NCBI GenBank assembly: GCA_023401925.1
Contig: JAEXDA010000063.1
Span: 1 to 35,676, forward strand
DNA length: 35,676 bases
Direction: 5' to 3'
DNA from: Bacillota bacterium
GTDB taxonomy: Bacteria > Bacillota > UBA4882 > UBA8346
Below, piece after piece: positions 23,181 to 31,587 of the stretch. Numbering within the stretch: position 1 is the stretch's first letter; each line of letters opens with the position of its first letter. The notes beneath the pieces are model-generated. The model did not search any database. It saw only the letters and a program-made list of their open reading frames with translations, and had not been told where the DNA came from. A program made the translations under genes and the position numbers.

Positions 23181-24218
23181 TCACCCCTCTGCAGGATCGG
23201 TCCCGTGATTGATGATTTTAAGTAAAATAAATCCACCGATAATCGTTGATAAATAATAACTCACAAAACGCCAAGCCAAAATGAAGATCGCTCTGATATG
23301 CAATGGAATGAATACAAACACCGAAAACAGGCTCAATTCCATGACGCCGCTGCCGCCGGGAATGGGTAAATACGCCAGAATGAACACTAATATAAACTGA
23401 AAAAGAATACTTTCCAGAAAGACTTGGGTCGCATTGTAATTAAACGCATACATCAATAATGGAGCAATCGAGAAAAAAACCGCCCAATATAGGAAGGTAA
23501 AAAGTATCGTCAAATAAAAATTGAGGCCTTTACGGAATAATTTAATGGAGTCATGAAAAACATCCAATTCGCTTAATGATTTATTTAGCAACGGTTGAAA
23601 CCTATTTCCCAGCTTAAAAAATTCCAAGCAGCGAATCAAAAATGCCACCAAATTCCGGGCGATTTTGGGTTTGATAATAAAAGTAATCAAGACAATCGAC
23701 AGCAATAATGCCACAGGAATCGCAACCGTGGTGATTTGATGAACCAAACCACTGGAAAATTTGGCGTAATAAAAAAACAGCAACAATGGAGAAAGCAAAG
23801 TAAATAGTAAAGTCGTAAAAATAACCCGAATTGTTACAATAGCACTTGATTTACCAGGCTGGATGCCATTTTTACATAATAAATAAATTTGAGTCGGCAC
23901 GCCTCCCGAACTGAAAGGCGTAACATTGCCGGAAAAGGCTGTGGCTAAATTAATTCCCAATACTTTGCGAAAGGATATTTGATCCCCCAAACCGGTTGCA
24001 ATTAAGCGGATCCGGATGGTTTCAATCAGCCAGGAGCAAATTAAAGCGATAAATGACATGAGAAAAGCCCAGTAATTAAGGGAATCCCATTGAAACCATT
24101 TCCGTGTTGAGGCCGACTTGAAAAAAAGATAACTTGAACTGATTAAAGTAAAAATTAATACCAAGCTTAGCCCTTTTTTTATCCAAGCATTGATGGGCAA
24201 TGATGTCTGCTGGTTCAA
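23181..24218 (-). CDS. Flippase-like membrane protein (LPG synthase TM / UPF0104 family)
   Basis: Polytopic membrane protein of the lysylphosphatidylglycerol-synthase transmembrane family, without the catalytic C-terminal domain. About eight membrane segments; the family blocks are N-V-T-P-F-S-S-G-G-V-P-T-Q near residue 100 and L-P-I-P-G-G-S-G-V-M-E-L near 290. Members are thought to move or modify lipids. The longer frame starts at ATG 24242 with its AAGGAG 17 nt away, too far; TTG 24218 has AGGAGG 6 nt upstream and is preferred (345 residues). It is convergent to rbgA and divergent from rnhB, and so interrupts the usual rbgA-rnhB adjacency of Bacillus. Confidence 0.85.
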   Translation of the reverse strand: MNQQTSLPINAWIKKGLSLVLIFTLISSSYLFFKSASTRKWFQWDSLNYWAFLMSFIALICSWLIETIRIRLIATGLGDQISFRKVLGINLATAFSGNVTPFSSGGVPTQIYLLCKNGIQPGKSSAIVTIRVIFTTLLFTLLSPLLLFFYYAKFSSGLVHQITTVAIPVALLLSIVLITFIIKPKIARNLVAFLIRCLEFFKLGNRFQPLLNKSLSELDVFHDSIKLFRKGLNFYLTILFTFLYWAVFFSIAPLLMYAFNYNATQVFLESILFQFILVFILAYLPIPGGSGVMELSLFSVFVFIPLHIRAIFILAWRFVSYYLSTIIGGFILLKIINHGTDPAEG

Positions 24219-24398
24219 ACCGCGCCTCCTGAAATAAAACATAATATAAATTAAAATTCTCCTTTTTACGAATATTTCCTGCTAGAAAATCTTGAAACTG
24301 CTGTTCATAAATCCCAATCGATTTTTTGCATATCGATTCATTTTTAGATGATAACCGGCAGAAGAACACAGTATATTTTCGGCAAAAAATTAACAAAA

Positions 24399-24423
24399 TT
24401 GACATCTTACGATATGCTATAAT
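24399..24423 (+). promoter_or_regulatory. Possible extended -10 promoter of rnhB
   Basis: TTGACA (24399-24404) and TGCTATAAT (24415-24423) are both perfect elements, but the spacer is 13 nt rather than 17. The TGn extension could let the -10 work by itself. The rnhB start is about 140 nt downstream. Confidence 0.35.
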
Positions 24424-24566
24424 AAATTTATTCTCAGAACATAGGTTTCATTATCGGTTGAATCTTGAAAAAAGCCCTTCGCTGAACTGGCTTTAATATG
24501 GTAGCTATCTAGTTTTCTATAAAGTTTTAAAAACTTTTTCCGATGAGACCGATATAGGTGATTAAT

Positions 24567-25274
24567 TTGGCAAAGAAAAATGTGAAATCATTGCAAAAGC
24601 CCCAGAAATATACCCATTTACCATGGGAAGAACGCATTGTTCACGAAAAACAATGTTGGGAAAGGGGTTTCCAAAGAGTAGCCGGTTTTGATGAAGCCGG
24701 AAGAGGCCCTTTGGCGGGCCCAGTGGTGGCTGCCTGTTTTGTGATTCCCGGCGATTTTTATTTGGAAGGTCTCAATGATTCCAAACAATTAACAGTATTA
24801 CGCCGTGAACGTTTTTATCAAATTCTTACTGGCGGAAACTATGAATTTGGCATAGGTATTGTTGAAGCCGAAGAAATCGACAAAATTAATATCTATCAGG
24901 CCTCCAGGCAAGCTATGGTAAAGGCTTTGCAGAACTTAAAAGAGTCTCCGGATTATTTGCTGGTTGATGCTTTGCAGATCCCGAGTACTGACATTACGCA
25001 ACAGCCCATTATTCATGGTGATGCCCTTTCGGTTTCCATAGCCGCCGCTTCTGTAATTGCCAAATGCACCCGTGACGCCATGATGGTACAATATGATTCC
25101 CTTTATCCGGGCTATGGTTTCGCCAAGCACAAAGGCTATCCCACCCGGGAGCACTACTCGGCTTTGGAAAAACTTGGACCGTCGCCTATTCATCGATTGT
25201 CTTTTCGTTTGGATAAAAACGATAATTTGCAGACCTTGAATTTATTTGGAGAAGATGGGGTCGTGAAATTTTGA
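24567..25274 (+). CDS. rnhB: Ribonuclease HII
   Basis: Removes ribonucleotides and RNA primers from DNA:RNA hybrids. Key residues are present: D-E-A-G-R-G-P-L-A-G-P-V-V-A, with the catalytic D and E at 42-43, LLVDAL with a third Asp near 134, and SVSIAAASVIAKCTRD carrying the fourth Asp near 170. GYGFAKHKGYPTREH closes the domain. The GTG at 24558 lacks a ribosome site; TTG 24567 follows AGGTGA by about 6 nt, giving 235 residues. It overlaps the next gene by 4 nt, the start of a rnhB-ylqG-ylqH run as in Bacillus. Confidence 0.94.
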   Translation: MAKKNVKSLQKPQKYTHLPWEERIVHEKQCWERGFQRVAGFDEAGRGPLAGPVVAACFVIPGDFYLEGLNDSKQLTVLRRERFYQILTGGNYEFGIGIVEAEEIDKINIYQASRQAMVKALQNLKESPDYLLVDALQIPSTDITQQPIIHGDALSVSIAAASVIAKCTRDAMMVQYDSLYPGYGFAKHKGYPTREHYSALEKLGPSPIHRLSFRLDKNDNLQTLNLFGEDGVVKF

Positions 25275-26461
25275 AACTATCTGGACCCAATTTGTTGTTC
25301 ACTGTCGGTCAAGTCCGGCAGTTTAATGAATTGAATTTAAAAGATGGCCAAAATATTGTAGGGAAAATCATTTCTCTTGATCAGAATGAAGCCATATTAG
25401 AATTAGCCGGACATACCATCCAGGCTAAAATCGAATGTGAACCGCCAGTAATAGGTACCAATCAGACTTTTTCGGTTTCTTACGATGCTGAGGGTCGTTT
25501 GATTCTGAAATTGATTAAAAATTCCTCGGTAATGACAGCTGATAATCAAACCAATAATAATATAGATTTATTGAAGGCTCAAGGAAATTCCGGAAATATT
25601 TCGCTGCAAAAAGAGATTGCTTCTGCGTTGATGAAAGATAATCTGCCTGTAACTCCAGAGTATGTGACCAAGATAGCCCGTTCGATGCAAGAATTTCAAT
25701 CCCGCTATCAACAACCGGTTGAACCCGAAGTTTTTAGTTTTATGATTGCCCGGAAGTGGCCCGTGACTTCCGGAACCGTTTTGGCCGCATGGATTAACCG
25801 GGAACCTGAAGTCCGTGATTTATTACGAAGGAAATTGCAGGAAATAAGTATAAAAGAAGATAGGGCTTTACTCTTAGAATCGATTTTAAAATTGCCTGGC
25901 AATGTTTCCGAGATAACCAAAAAACTTAAATTGGCATCCGAGTTGCGGATTTCGAATACCAAAGGGCAAAAAAATTCAGATCCCGGGGAGCAAATATCGC
26001 CGGTGTCAGGAGCGAATCCGGAGATCCCCAAAAAGCTTCAATGGATCCTTGAAAAAAACGTTGACATCCAGAAAGAACTTTTAAAAGAGTTACCCACTCA
26101 TGATTCTACAAATCTGGTCCCGTTTTTGATAATGGATTCGGGATCAAATATTCGCGAATGTTTTATGGAATGGAAAAAGGAAAAAGGAAACAATAGCCAG
26201 AATAATACCAATAATGATCAATCCATCCATGCGGCAATCCCAACTGAAAATATGGGAATAGTCAATTTGGGACTAAAAGTAAGCTCAAATGGTCTCCAAA
26301 TCAATTTAGGGGTTGTTAGCGAAGATATACGCCAATACTTGCGGGCCCATGTTCCGGAAATGAAATCGGCTATCTCCAAAGAAAATGTAATGATATCGGT
26401 TAATGTTTCGGATGAAGAAAAAACTTATTCAAAGGCATATGGAGTTGATTTATGGATGTGA
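25271..26461 (+). CDS. FliK/YlqG-like hook-length-control type protein
   Basis: A 396-residue soluble protein placed exactly where Bacillus has ylqG, between rnhB and ylqH. The N-terminal part is a beta-rich domain (residues about 15-85). Two Asn/Gln-rich linkers (near 94-100 and 308-320) separate a helical middle from a C-terminal domain with VNLGLKVSSNGLQINLGV and a VPEMKSAI-type stretch resembling the FliK C-terminal core. The function outside the flagellum is unknown. The TTG start overlaps the rnhB stop, and the 3' end overlaps the FlhB-like gene by 10 nt, so the products are likely made together. Confidence 0.65.
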   Translation: MKLSGPNLLFTVGQVRQFNELNLKDGQNIVGKIISLDQNEAILELAGHTIQAKIECEPPVIGTNQTFSVSYDAEGRLILKLIKNSSVMTADNQTNNNIDLLKAQGNSGNISLQKEIASALMKDNLPVTPEYVTKIARSMQEFQSRYQQPVEPEVFSFMIARKWPVTSGTVLAAWINREPEVRDLLRRKLQEISIKEDRALLLESILKLPGNVSEITKKLKLASELRISNTKGQKNSDPGEQISPVSGANPEIPKKLQWILEKNVDIQKELLKELPTHDSTNLVPFLIMDSGSNIRECFMEWKKEKGNNSQNNTNNDQSIHAAIPTENMGIVNLGLKVSSNGLQINLGVVSEDIRQYLRAHVPEMKSAISKENVMISVNVSDEEKTYSKAYGVDLWM

Positions 26462-26754
26462 AATCAGGCAATAAACAAAGGAAAACGAAATATGCCGCAG
26501 CAATCCGTTATAGGCCGGGAACCGACAATGCTCCGGTTGTAATGGCTGCCGGAGAGGGCCACGTGGCAGAGACGATTTTGAAATTGGCGGAAGAGGCCGG
26601 AGTTCCCAATCATATTGAACCGGAGCTTGCAAGGATTTTGGCCAAATTCGAACCGGGCACCCCTATTCCGGAAGAAACCTATCAGATTGTAGCACAAATT
26701 TTAGCATTTATTTGGCGGCTGGACAAAAACTATTCACCAAGAAGCGAGGCTTAA
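26452..26754 (+). CDS. FlhB C-terminal-domain-like protein (YlqH type)
   Basis: A 100-residue stand-alone version of the cytosolic FlhB/YscU export-switch domain. YAAAIRYRPG, APVVMAAGEGHVAETI, AGVPNHIEPELARIL and IPEETYQIVAQILAFIWRLD follow the FlhB pattern. The autocleavage motif N-P-T-H of true FlhB is not present; the matching position reads R-K-T-K. No membrane segments. It overlaps the FliK-like gene, and the pairing of FliK-like with FlhB-like domains mirrors the flagellar length-control pair. Role unknown. Confidence 0.85.
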   Translation: MDVKSGNKQRKTKYAAAIRYRPGTDNAPVVMAAGEGHVAETILKLAEEAGVPNHIEPELARILAKFEPGTPIPEETYQIVAQILAFIWRLDKNYSPRSEA

Positions 26755-26762
26755 GATGAATC

Positions 26763-27632
26763 ATGGAGAAAGTGCGCATTGAAAATTTGAAATCAGGAAT
26801 GAAATTGGCAAAAACGATTTATTCACCGGAGGGTTTGATTTTGGTTCGTGCAGATACGGCCATTACGGATCACATCATCTCCAAATTGCGACAACTTGGT
26901 TTACCGGCTGCCTATATCGGTACATCAAATGAAGAAAAAATCCCCGAACCCGTCTCTGAAATGACCCGTGTAGACTTAATTCGGAGCCTCTCTAAACTGG
27001 ATAGCGAAGTCCGCTCCGGCCAGAATGCGAACTTACTTGCCAGTAAAGGGCCTCTTTTTGATTTGGTTGATGAAATTGTTACCAATCATAAGAGTTTAAT
27101 CGGTATGACCGACATTCGCTTACGAAAAGACTATATTTATGGACATTCGGTCAATGTTTGCGTCATCGCCGTTAAAATAGCGATCCATATGGGTTACAAT
27201 CAGCTAAAATTGGCCGACTTGGCAGTGGGAGCACTGTTCCATGACCTCGGAATGACGAAAATTCCCATAGAAATTCTTGATAAAATCGGTGGTTTGACGG
27301 ATCCGGAATTAAAACTAGTTCATACTCATCCCGAGGAAGGCTATAATTTATTAAAACAAAACCAAAGTATCGCAGCAAGTTCGGCTCATGTTGCTTATCA
27401 GCACCATGAACGCTTTAATGGAACCGGGTATCCTCGGGGAATGGCCGGAGAGGCTATCCATGAGTTTGCCAGAATTACCGCAATTGCGGATGTATATGAT
27501 TCCATGACCACAGAACGTCTTTACCGACATGCCAAATCTCCCGCGGAAACTATGAATTACATTCACCAAAACCGCGGAATTGAATTCGACCCGAATATTG
27601 TCGATGTAATGGATAAAATCGTTTACGGATAA
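26763..27632 (+). CDS. HD-GYP domain cyclic-di-GMP phosphodiesterase
   Basis: Predicted to hydrolyse cyclic di-GMP. The N-terminal part (1-60) is the small domain often preceding HD-GYP proteins, opening VRIENLKSGMKLAKTIYSPEG. The catalytic domain shows H127, H160-D161 in ALFHDLGMTKIP, H-x-H in THPEEGYNLL and HHERFNGTGYP (214-224), so the metal site seems complete. No membrane segment or receiver domain is present, so it is cytosolic. The start lies 8 nt after the FlhB-like stop with a weak ribosome site; likely the same transcript. Confidence 0.9.
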   Translation: MEKVRIENLKSGMKLAKTIYSPEGLILVRADTAITDHIISKLRQLGLPAAYIGTSNEEKIPEPVSEMTRVDLIRSLSKLDSEVRSGQNANLLASKGPLFDLVDEIVTNHKSLIGMTDIRLRKDYIYGHSVNVCVIAVKIAIHMGYNQLKLADLAVGALFHDLGMTKIPIEILDKIGGLTDPELKLVHTHPEEGYNLLKQNQSIAASSAHVAYQHHERFNGTGYPRGMAGEAIHEFARITAIADVYDSMTTERLYRHAKSPAETMNYIHQNRGIEFDPNIVDVMDKIVYG

Positions 27633-27655
27633 ATTAATCCAAACGATCGGATATC

Positions 27656-27741
27656 AAAAAAACGGCTGACTAATACTTATTTACGGAGCGGCTTATTTTG
27701 ACGAAGGCTTCCGAATTTAAGTTTTTTAGACAGCCTTTTTT
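27656..27741. terminator. Long-loop inverted repeat, terminator of the HD-GYP transcript
   Basis: AAAAAACGGCTGACTAA (27656-27673) pairs with TTAGACAGCCTTTTTT (27726-27741) with one mismatch. The right arm is followed by T-rich DNA. The ends again read GGCTG-TCTAA/TTAGACAGCC, so this could be a third member of the GGCTGTC element family now used as a terminator. Confidence 0.5.
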
Positions 27742-27785
27742 GTTTTATTTGCAGGAAATTATCTAAAAATATAGAAAACAACAAT

Positions 27786-28169
27786 ATGAATACATTTTCT
27801 AGCAAAAGAAATTTTGGTTGTTGGGGAGAACAAATCGCCGCGGATTTCCTTAAGAAACAAGGCTATCAAATCGTGAGCCGTAATTTTCGTTGCCCTTATG
27901 GTGAAATCGACCTTATTGCCAAAGAAAAGGATATCTGGTGTTTTATTGAGGTAAAAACCAGAAAAACCAAATCCTATGGATATGGATTCGATTCAGTAAC
28001 CCATACCAAACAAAAGCATATTATTAAAGTTGCCCAGTATTATTTGGGTCAATTGGCCCTTTACGAAGCCCCGGCCCGCTTCGATGTTATTTCCATTGAC
28101 TACGGTTCCGCAGCAGATTATCAAATCCAATTGATTCGAAATGCCTTTTATATGTCACTGGATAATTAG
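27786..28169 (+). CDS. YraN/UPF0102 nuclease-fold protein
   Basis: A 127-residue protein of the UPF0102 family, with a PD-(D/E)xK nuclease-like fold. Typical motifs are WGEQIAADFLKKQGY, RNFRCPYGEIDLIAKE (E40, D42) and FIEVKTRK (E55, K57). The activity is not established for most members. No clear ribosome site precedes the ATG. As in many genomes, it comes just before the ComM/YifB gene. Confidence 0.92.
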   Translation: MNTFSSKRNFGCWGEQIAADFLKKQGYQIVSRNFRCPYGEIDLIAKEKDIWCFIEVKTRKTKSYGYGFDSVTHTKQKHIIKVAQYYLGQLALYEAPARFDVISIDYGSAADYQIQLIRNAFYMSLDN

Positions 28170-28208
28170 GGCTAAGGTTATCCGAGAATCGAAGCAGGGG
28201 GAATTTTA

Positions 28209-29738
28209 TTGCTGGCTAAAATCGAAACTATGGCTGTGAACGGCATCGATGGTTTTATCGTGCAAATCGAAGTGGATTTGGGCGGAGGAATGCCCAGTTT
28301 TGATATTGTGGGATTACCGGATTTAGCGGTTAAAGAGGCTCGGGATAGAGTACGGGCGGCAATTACCAACTCCAATTTGGAGTTTCATTATCACCGGATT
28401 GTGGTCAATCTGGCACCGGCCAATATCAAGAAGGAGGGCTCCGGATTTGATTTACCGATTGCCGTTGGTATTTTAGCGGCAAAAGGCGGATTAGCTCTCA
28501 CCAGGATATCGGATGCGGTTTTTATCGGAGAATTGGCTCTTGATGGTAAACTACGTTCCATAAACGGCGCTTTGTCAATGGCTATCGCTGCCCGGGAGGT
28601 TGGCAAAAAATACATCGTGATTCCGGCTGACAATTTGACTGAAGTTTCTGTTGTTTCCGGAATCACTCCGATTCCTGTGATAACATTGACTCAAGTCGTG
28701 GACTTTTTAGAAGGACGATCAAACGGAGAAATCATAAGACCAATATATCATCAAGAGACAGCAGCAGCGGCCATTTTTGAAGATTTAGCCGATGTGAAAG
28801 GACAGGAACAGGCAAAGAGGGCTCTGGAGGTCGCGGCTGCCGGCGGTCACAATATTCTAATGATTGGTCCTCCCGGTTCAGGTAAAACCATGTTGGCCAG
28901 GAGATTGCCGGGAATTCTTCCGTCGCTTGATCCGGATGAATCGATTGAATTGACCAAGATTTATAGCATCAGCGGCTTACTGCCTTATGGGGTTTCAATG
29001 GTTCAAACCCGGCCGTTTCGTTCTCCCCATCACACGACGAGTCCTGCCGGACTCATCGGGGGAGGCAGGATTCCGCGTCCGGGCGAAGTAAGCCTTGCCC
29101 ATCATGGAGTGTTATTTCTGGATGAATTGCCGGAATTCCCCCGGGAAGTCTTGGAAGTACTCCGCCAGCCCGTAGAGGACGGCAAAGTCACGATTGCAAG
29201 AGCTGTCACATCTTTAACTTATCCAGCACGATTTATGTTAGCGGCAGCGATGAACCCCTGTCCCTGCGGTTATTTCGGTGATTCCCTAAAAGCCTGTTCT
29301 TGCACGCCGTTGCAAATTCAAAAATACCAAGGCCGGATATCCGGGCCGTTACTCGATCGTTTTGATTTACAAATCGAAGTCCCTAGATTGGCAGAGTTCG
29401 AATTTGATACGGTCCCGAAGAGCGAATCTTCCAAAACAATCCGGGAGAGAGTTGAAGCAGCCCGTTCTCTTCAACGGGAACGCTTTAAAGGTTCGGAAAC
29501 CTTTTGCAACTCCGGGATGAGCAGTAAAGAACTGCGGGAGTATTGTCAGATAGAACGCGAGGGTCGAGAATTACTTCGCCAGGCGGTCCAACGATTTTCA
29601 TTAAGTGCCAGGGCCTATACAAGAATTCTGAAATTGGCGCGCACAATTGCCGATTTGGAGGCTTCTCCCCAGATCGAAATCTCCCATTTGGCTGAGGCGA
29701 TACAGTACAGGAGCTTGGACCGAAAGGGAATAGGGTAA
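28209..29738 (+). CDS. comM: ComM/YifB-family AAA+ ATPase (Mg-chelatase-like)
   Basis: Hexameric AAA+ helicase-type ATPase that promotes branch migration during natural transformation in species studied. 509 residues. An N-terminal Lon-like fold (VDLGGGMPSFDIVGLPDLAV) leads to Walker A GPPGSGKT (220-227), a Walker B of the LFLDELPEF type, and the zinc-finger-like NPCPCGYFGD with CSC motif typical of the family. The C-terminal Mg-chelatase segment ends near SLDRKG. TTG start with AGGGGG 8 nt upstream. It marks the right edge of the conserved housekeeping part. Confidence 0.93.
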   Translation: MLAKIETMAVNGIDGFIVQIEVDLGGGMPSFDIVGLPDLAVKEARDRVRAAITNSNLEFHYHRIVVNLAPANIKKEGSGFDLPIAVGILAAKGGLALTRISDAVFIGELALDGKLRSINGALSMAIAAREVGKKYIVIPADNLTEVSVVSGITPIPVITLTQVVDFLEGRSNGEIIRPIYHQETAAAAIFEDLADVKGQEQAKRALEVAAAGGHNILMIGPPGSGKTMLARRLPGILPSLDPDESIELTKIYSISGLLPYGVSMVQTRPFRSPHHTTSPAGLIGGGRIPRPGEVSLAHHGVLFLDELPEFPREVLEVLRQPVEDGKVTIARAVTSLTYPARFMLAAAMNPCPCGYFGDSLKACSCTPLQIQKYQGRISGPLLDRFDLQIEVPRLAEFEFDTVPKSESSKTIRERVEAARSLQRERFKGSETFCNSGMSSKELREYCQIEREGRELLRQAVQRFSLSARAYTRILKLARTIADLEASPQIEISHLAEAIQYRSLDRKGIG

Positions 29739-29839
29739 AAAAGTTGAAGTAAAAAAATTTGATTTATGTTATTGAAAATATTGGTATTCCCTATATTTGA
29801 AGGGTTAAAGGCTGATTTTAGGTAGGAAACATGCAAAGT

Positions 29840-29884
29840 GAAAATCAGGCTTTGAGGAGAGAATGCTCATCAAGACTGATTTTC
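29840..29884. terminator. Hairpin after comM
   Basis: GAAAATCAG (29840-29848) and CTGATTTTC (29876-29884) pair over a 27-nt loop, 100 nt after the comM stop and 22 nt beyond the stop of the oppositely directed gene. Moderate T content follows on both strands. Confidence 0.4.
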
Positions 29885-29906
29885 TCTGCCTCATTGCATT
29901 TCTACC

Positions 29907-30392
29907 TTACTTGTGGTATCGAATCGTGATTCCAAAATCATCCAAGATCCCATATACATAAGCTTCTATATTCTTGTAAGTTTTCCCTTTGTATGTTTTA
30001 TTGACTTTGTTGTTTTTATAAAAATAAACTGTGTATAGAAGAACAGTATGCCTGCATTCTACATATTCTTCGAAGCTTGCGAGCTGAACTGGATTGTTTT
30101 TTAGTAGGTCTCTTAATGTATTTTCAGTTTCTATAATCTCCTTTTCAAGCGCTTTAATTTCGAGGATTTCAGTGAAGCTTCGTTTAAAGTTATTTCCATG
30201 TTCAAAAAGTTCCTCGTATACCGGGTAAATCTCATAACGGCTCCCGCTTTCAAAGACCAATATAACCTCTTCCTCGTCGGATAGAGTGGACTTTATTAAT
30301 TTCAAGTCCTTTTTTATATTCTTGATTATTTTATTTTTATTGGTCGCAGCATCTTGGAACGCTTTGATTTTGTCTTTCCAATTGATTATCAA
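29907..30392 (-). CDS. Hypothetical accessory protein
   Basis: I do not recognise this protein. It is 161 residues, Lys/Glu/Asn-rich and AT-rich in codon use unlike the genes to its left. It shows a central long helix or coiled-coil stretch (FTEILEIKALEKEIIETE) and a C-terminal beta-rich part with many Tyr residues. No signal peptide. The longest frame begins at ATG 30401, but the GGAG touches that codon, whereas the in-frame TTG at 30392 lies 9 nt after it; I prefer the TTG. It is the last gene of the minus-strand accessory block. Confidence 0.55.
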   Translation of the reverse strand: MIINWKDKIKAFQDAATNKNKIIKNIKKDLKLIKSTLSDEEEVILVFESGSRYEIYPVYEELFEHGNNFKRSFTEILEIKALEKEIIETENTLRDLLKNNPVQLASFEEYVECRHTVLLYTVYFYKNNKVNKTYKGKTYKNIEAYVYGILDDFGITIRYHK

Positions 30393-30449
30393 AAATCTCA
30401 TCTCCAGTTATATTAACTGTTTATCTGAAGATGCCTATTCAAAATGATA

Positions 30450-30632
30450 TTAGATAAAGATTAATAAACTAGTGCAAGCGATACTTACAAAAAATATAAT
30501 AGTCACAAATAACATTGCCGTCCTATCATTTATTTTCCAAGTAATGGTAAAATAGAATATATATATTATAATTGCTGCTATATAAAACCAACAGTAGATT
30601 GAAAAAGCTTTTCCAAAACAATGAAGTATCAA
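30450..30632 (-). CDS. Small two-helix membrane protein
   Basis: A 60-residue protein that is almost wholly hydrophobic, with two membrane segments (about 8-30 and 39-59) joined by a short polar WKINDRT loop. The TTG start is supported by GGGAGG 7 nt upstream, which makes it likelier to be real than most frames of this size. No family recognised. Small double-spanning proteins in accessory DNA are sometimes toxins, holins or immunity factors, but nothing here distinguishes these. Confidence 0.5.
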   Translation of the reverse strand: MILHCFGKAFSIYCWFYIAAIIIYIFYFTITWKINDRTAMLFVTIIFFVSIACTSLLIFI

Positions 30633-30914
30633 ACTGAAACCTCCCGGTTTCTGAATAAGGTCTACCCACCATGCAGGCGTATACCCGGCATTCTGTACTT
30701 CTTACCGACTGTGGAAGATAATCAAGTTTTTTTCGGTCAAACCCGCCGGCCAGAACTGTGAGCAAAAATGGCCGGCGGCGGATCCGGTATCAAAAGTTTC
30801 TGTCATGTTTGGGACGGTTACCTTGCCTGTACTTTAAAGTTCATATATGGCGTTGAGAACATGACGGGTTTTCCCGGCCAATGTTGGCGAACTTTATAAG
30901 CTAAACTTAAGTAT
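30633..30914. other. Gene-free gap with a GC-rich hairpin
   Basis: CCGCCGGCCA (30743-30752) and TGGCCGGCGG (30769-30778) form a 10-bp stem with a 16-nt loop, clearly more GC-rich than its surroundings. On the minus strand a run of A rather than T follows at first, so termination of the gene at 30915 is uncertain. A minus-strand frame of 79 codons crosses the gap without a ribosome site. Confidence 0.45.
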
Positions 30915-31259
30915 CTAACTAATCGGGGGATACCCACGAGCTTTGGACCCTGGGTATAATATTGGAATAGCAAATTTTAATTTATTTATGGGGGCTTCAG
31001 ATTGTCTCGCCGATCCCACCCCGGTAATTACTCCAATACTATTATTGGTTGTCGTTTCTTCAATAGTAGTCACTGCAACATCAAATTCGACTAGTCTTGA
31101 AACATTAATATCATCTGGGTTATAGCTTATTCCTGTTTCGGACAATGCAAGATTCGTTGGATTAACTTTTGCACCAAGTTCTTCGGCTTTACTTTGAGCT
31201 TCTTTGACGCCCTCAATGATTTGAAGCAGTGAAGTACTTATAAATCTTTTCAGTTCCAT
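30915..31259 (-). CDS. Conserved-looking hypothetical protein
   Basis: A 114-residue protein. The N-terminal helix (FISTSLLQIIEGVKEAQ) leads to a G-A-K-V-N-P turn, then a beta-rich C-terminal half (VEFDVAVTTIEET) and a glycine loop (IGVITGVGSA), ending in FAIPILYP. This layout, a short amphipathic helix plus a beta-sandwich-like domain, recurs among small accessory proteins of conflict and defence loci as I recall them, but I cannot name the family. GGAGGGAG about 7 nt before the ATG is a very strong ribosome site. No signal peptide. Confidence 0.65.
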   Translation of the reverse strand: MELKRFISTSLLQIIEGVKEAQSKAEELGAKVNPTNLALSETGISYNPDDINVSRLVEFDVAVTTIEETTTNNSIGVITGVGSARQSEAPINKLKFAIPILYPGSKARGYPPIS

Positions 31260-31370
31260 TACAAACTCCCTCCTGATCTTAATAATTGCATCACGGATTC
31301 ATGCTTTGCACGGTACATACTCGGCACTCAGCGCTTCTTGTCTATTATGAAACACAACAGATTCCCAGGA

Positions 31371-31541
31371 CTAATCTTCCGGGTCCATCCACCGTGGGAT
31401 TTGAATATTGGTGGAAATACCACTTCCTGAGGGAGATAGGGTAGGGGAGGACTGAATTGCAAAACTACCGGGAGAGCAAGTGAAAATCATGGATGATAAC
31501 ACAATGATGGCTAAGACTGTGAAGATAATCTTGGAGCGCAT
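31371..31541 (-). CDS. 56-residue secreted peptide
   Basis: A small gene of 56 codons. It begins MRSKIIFTVLAIIVLSSM, a typical export signal, and continues with FTCSPGSFA, then a Ser/Pro/Gly-rich tail ending RWMDPED. Cleavage could fall after SFA; the Cys at residue 22 is not in a good lipobox. AAAGGAGG lies 8 nt before the ATG, which strongly supports translation. It lies in the minus-strand accessory block between a broken gene and the 114-residue protein. Part of its 3' DNA (TAGGGTAGGGGAG on the plus strand) recurs at 32540. Function unknown; an exported peptide of this size could be a signal or toxin. Confidence 0.6.
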   Translation of the reverse strand: MRSKIIFTVLAIIVLSSMIFTCSPGSFAIQSSPTLSPSGSGISTNIQIPRWMDPED

Positions 31542-31587
31542 GAAGTATTACCTCCTTTGATTTATAAATCCAAAGTACAAATTTTCA

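Noticed and set aside
30526..30765. Minus-strand ORF of 79 codons overlapping the small membrane protein
   Set aside because: It lacks a ribosome site and shares most of its DNA with the better supported TTG-started gene at 30450-30632.
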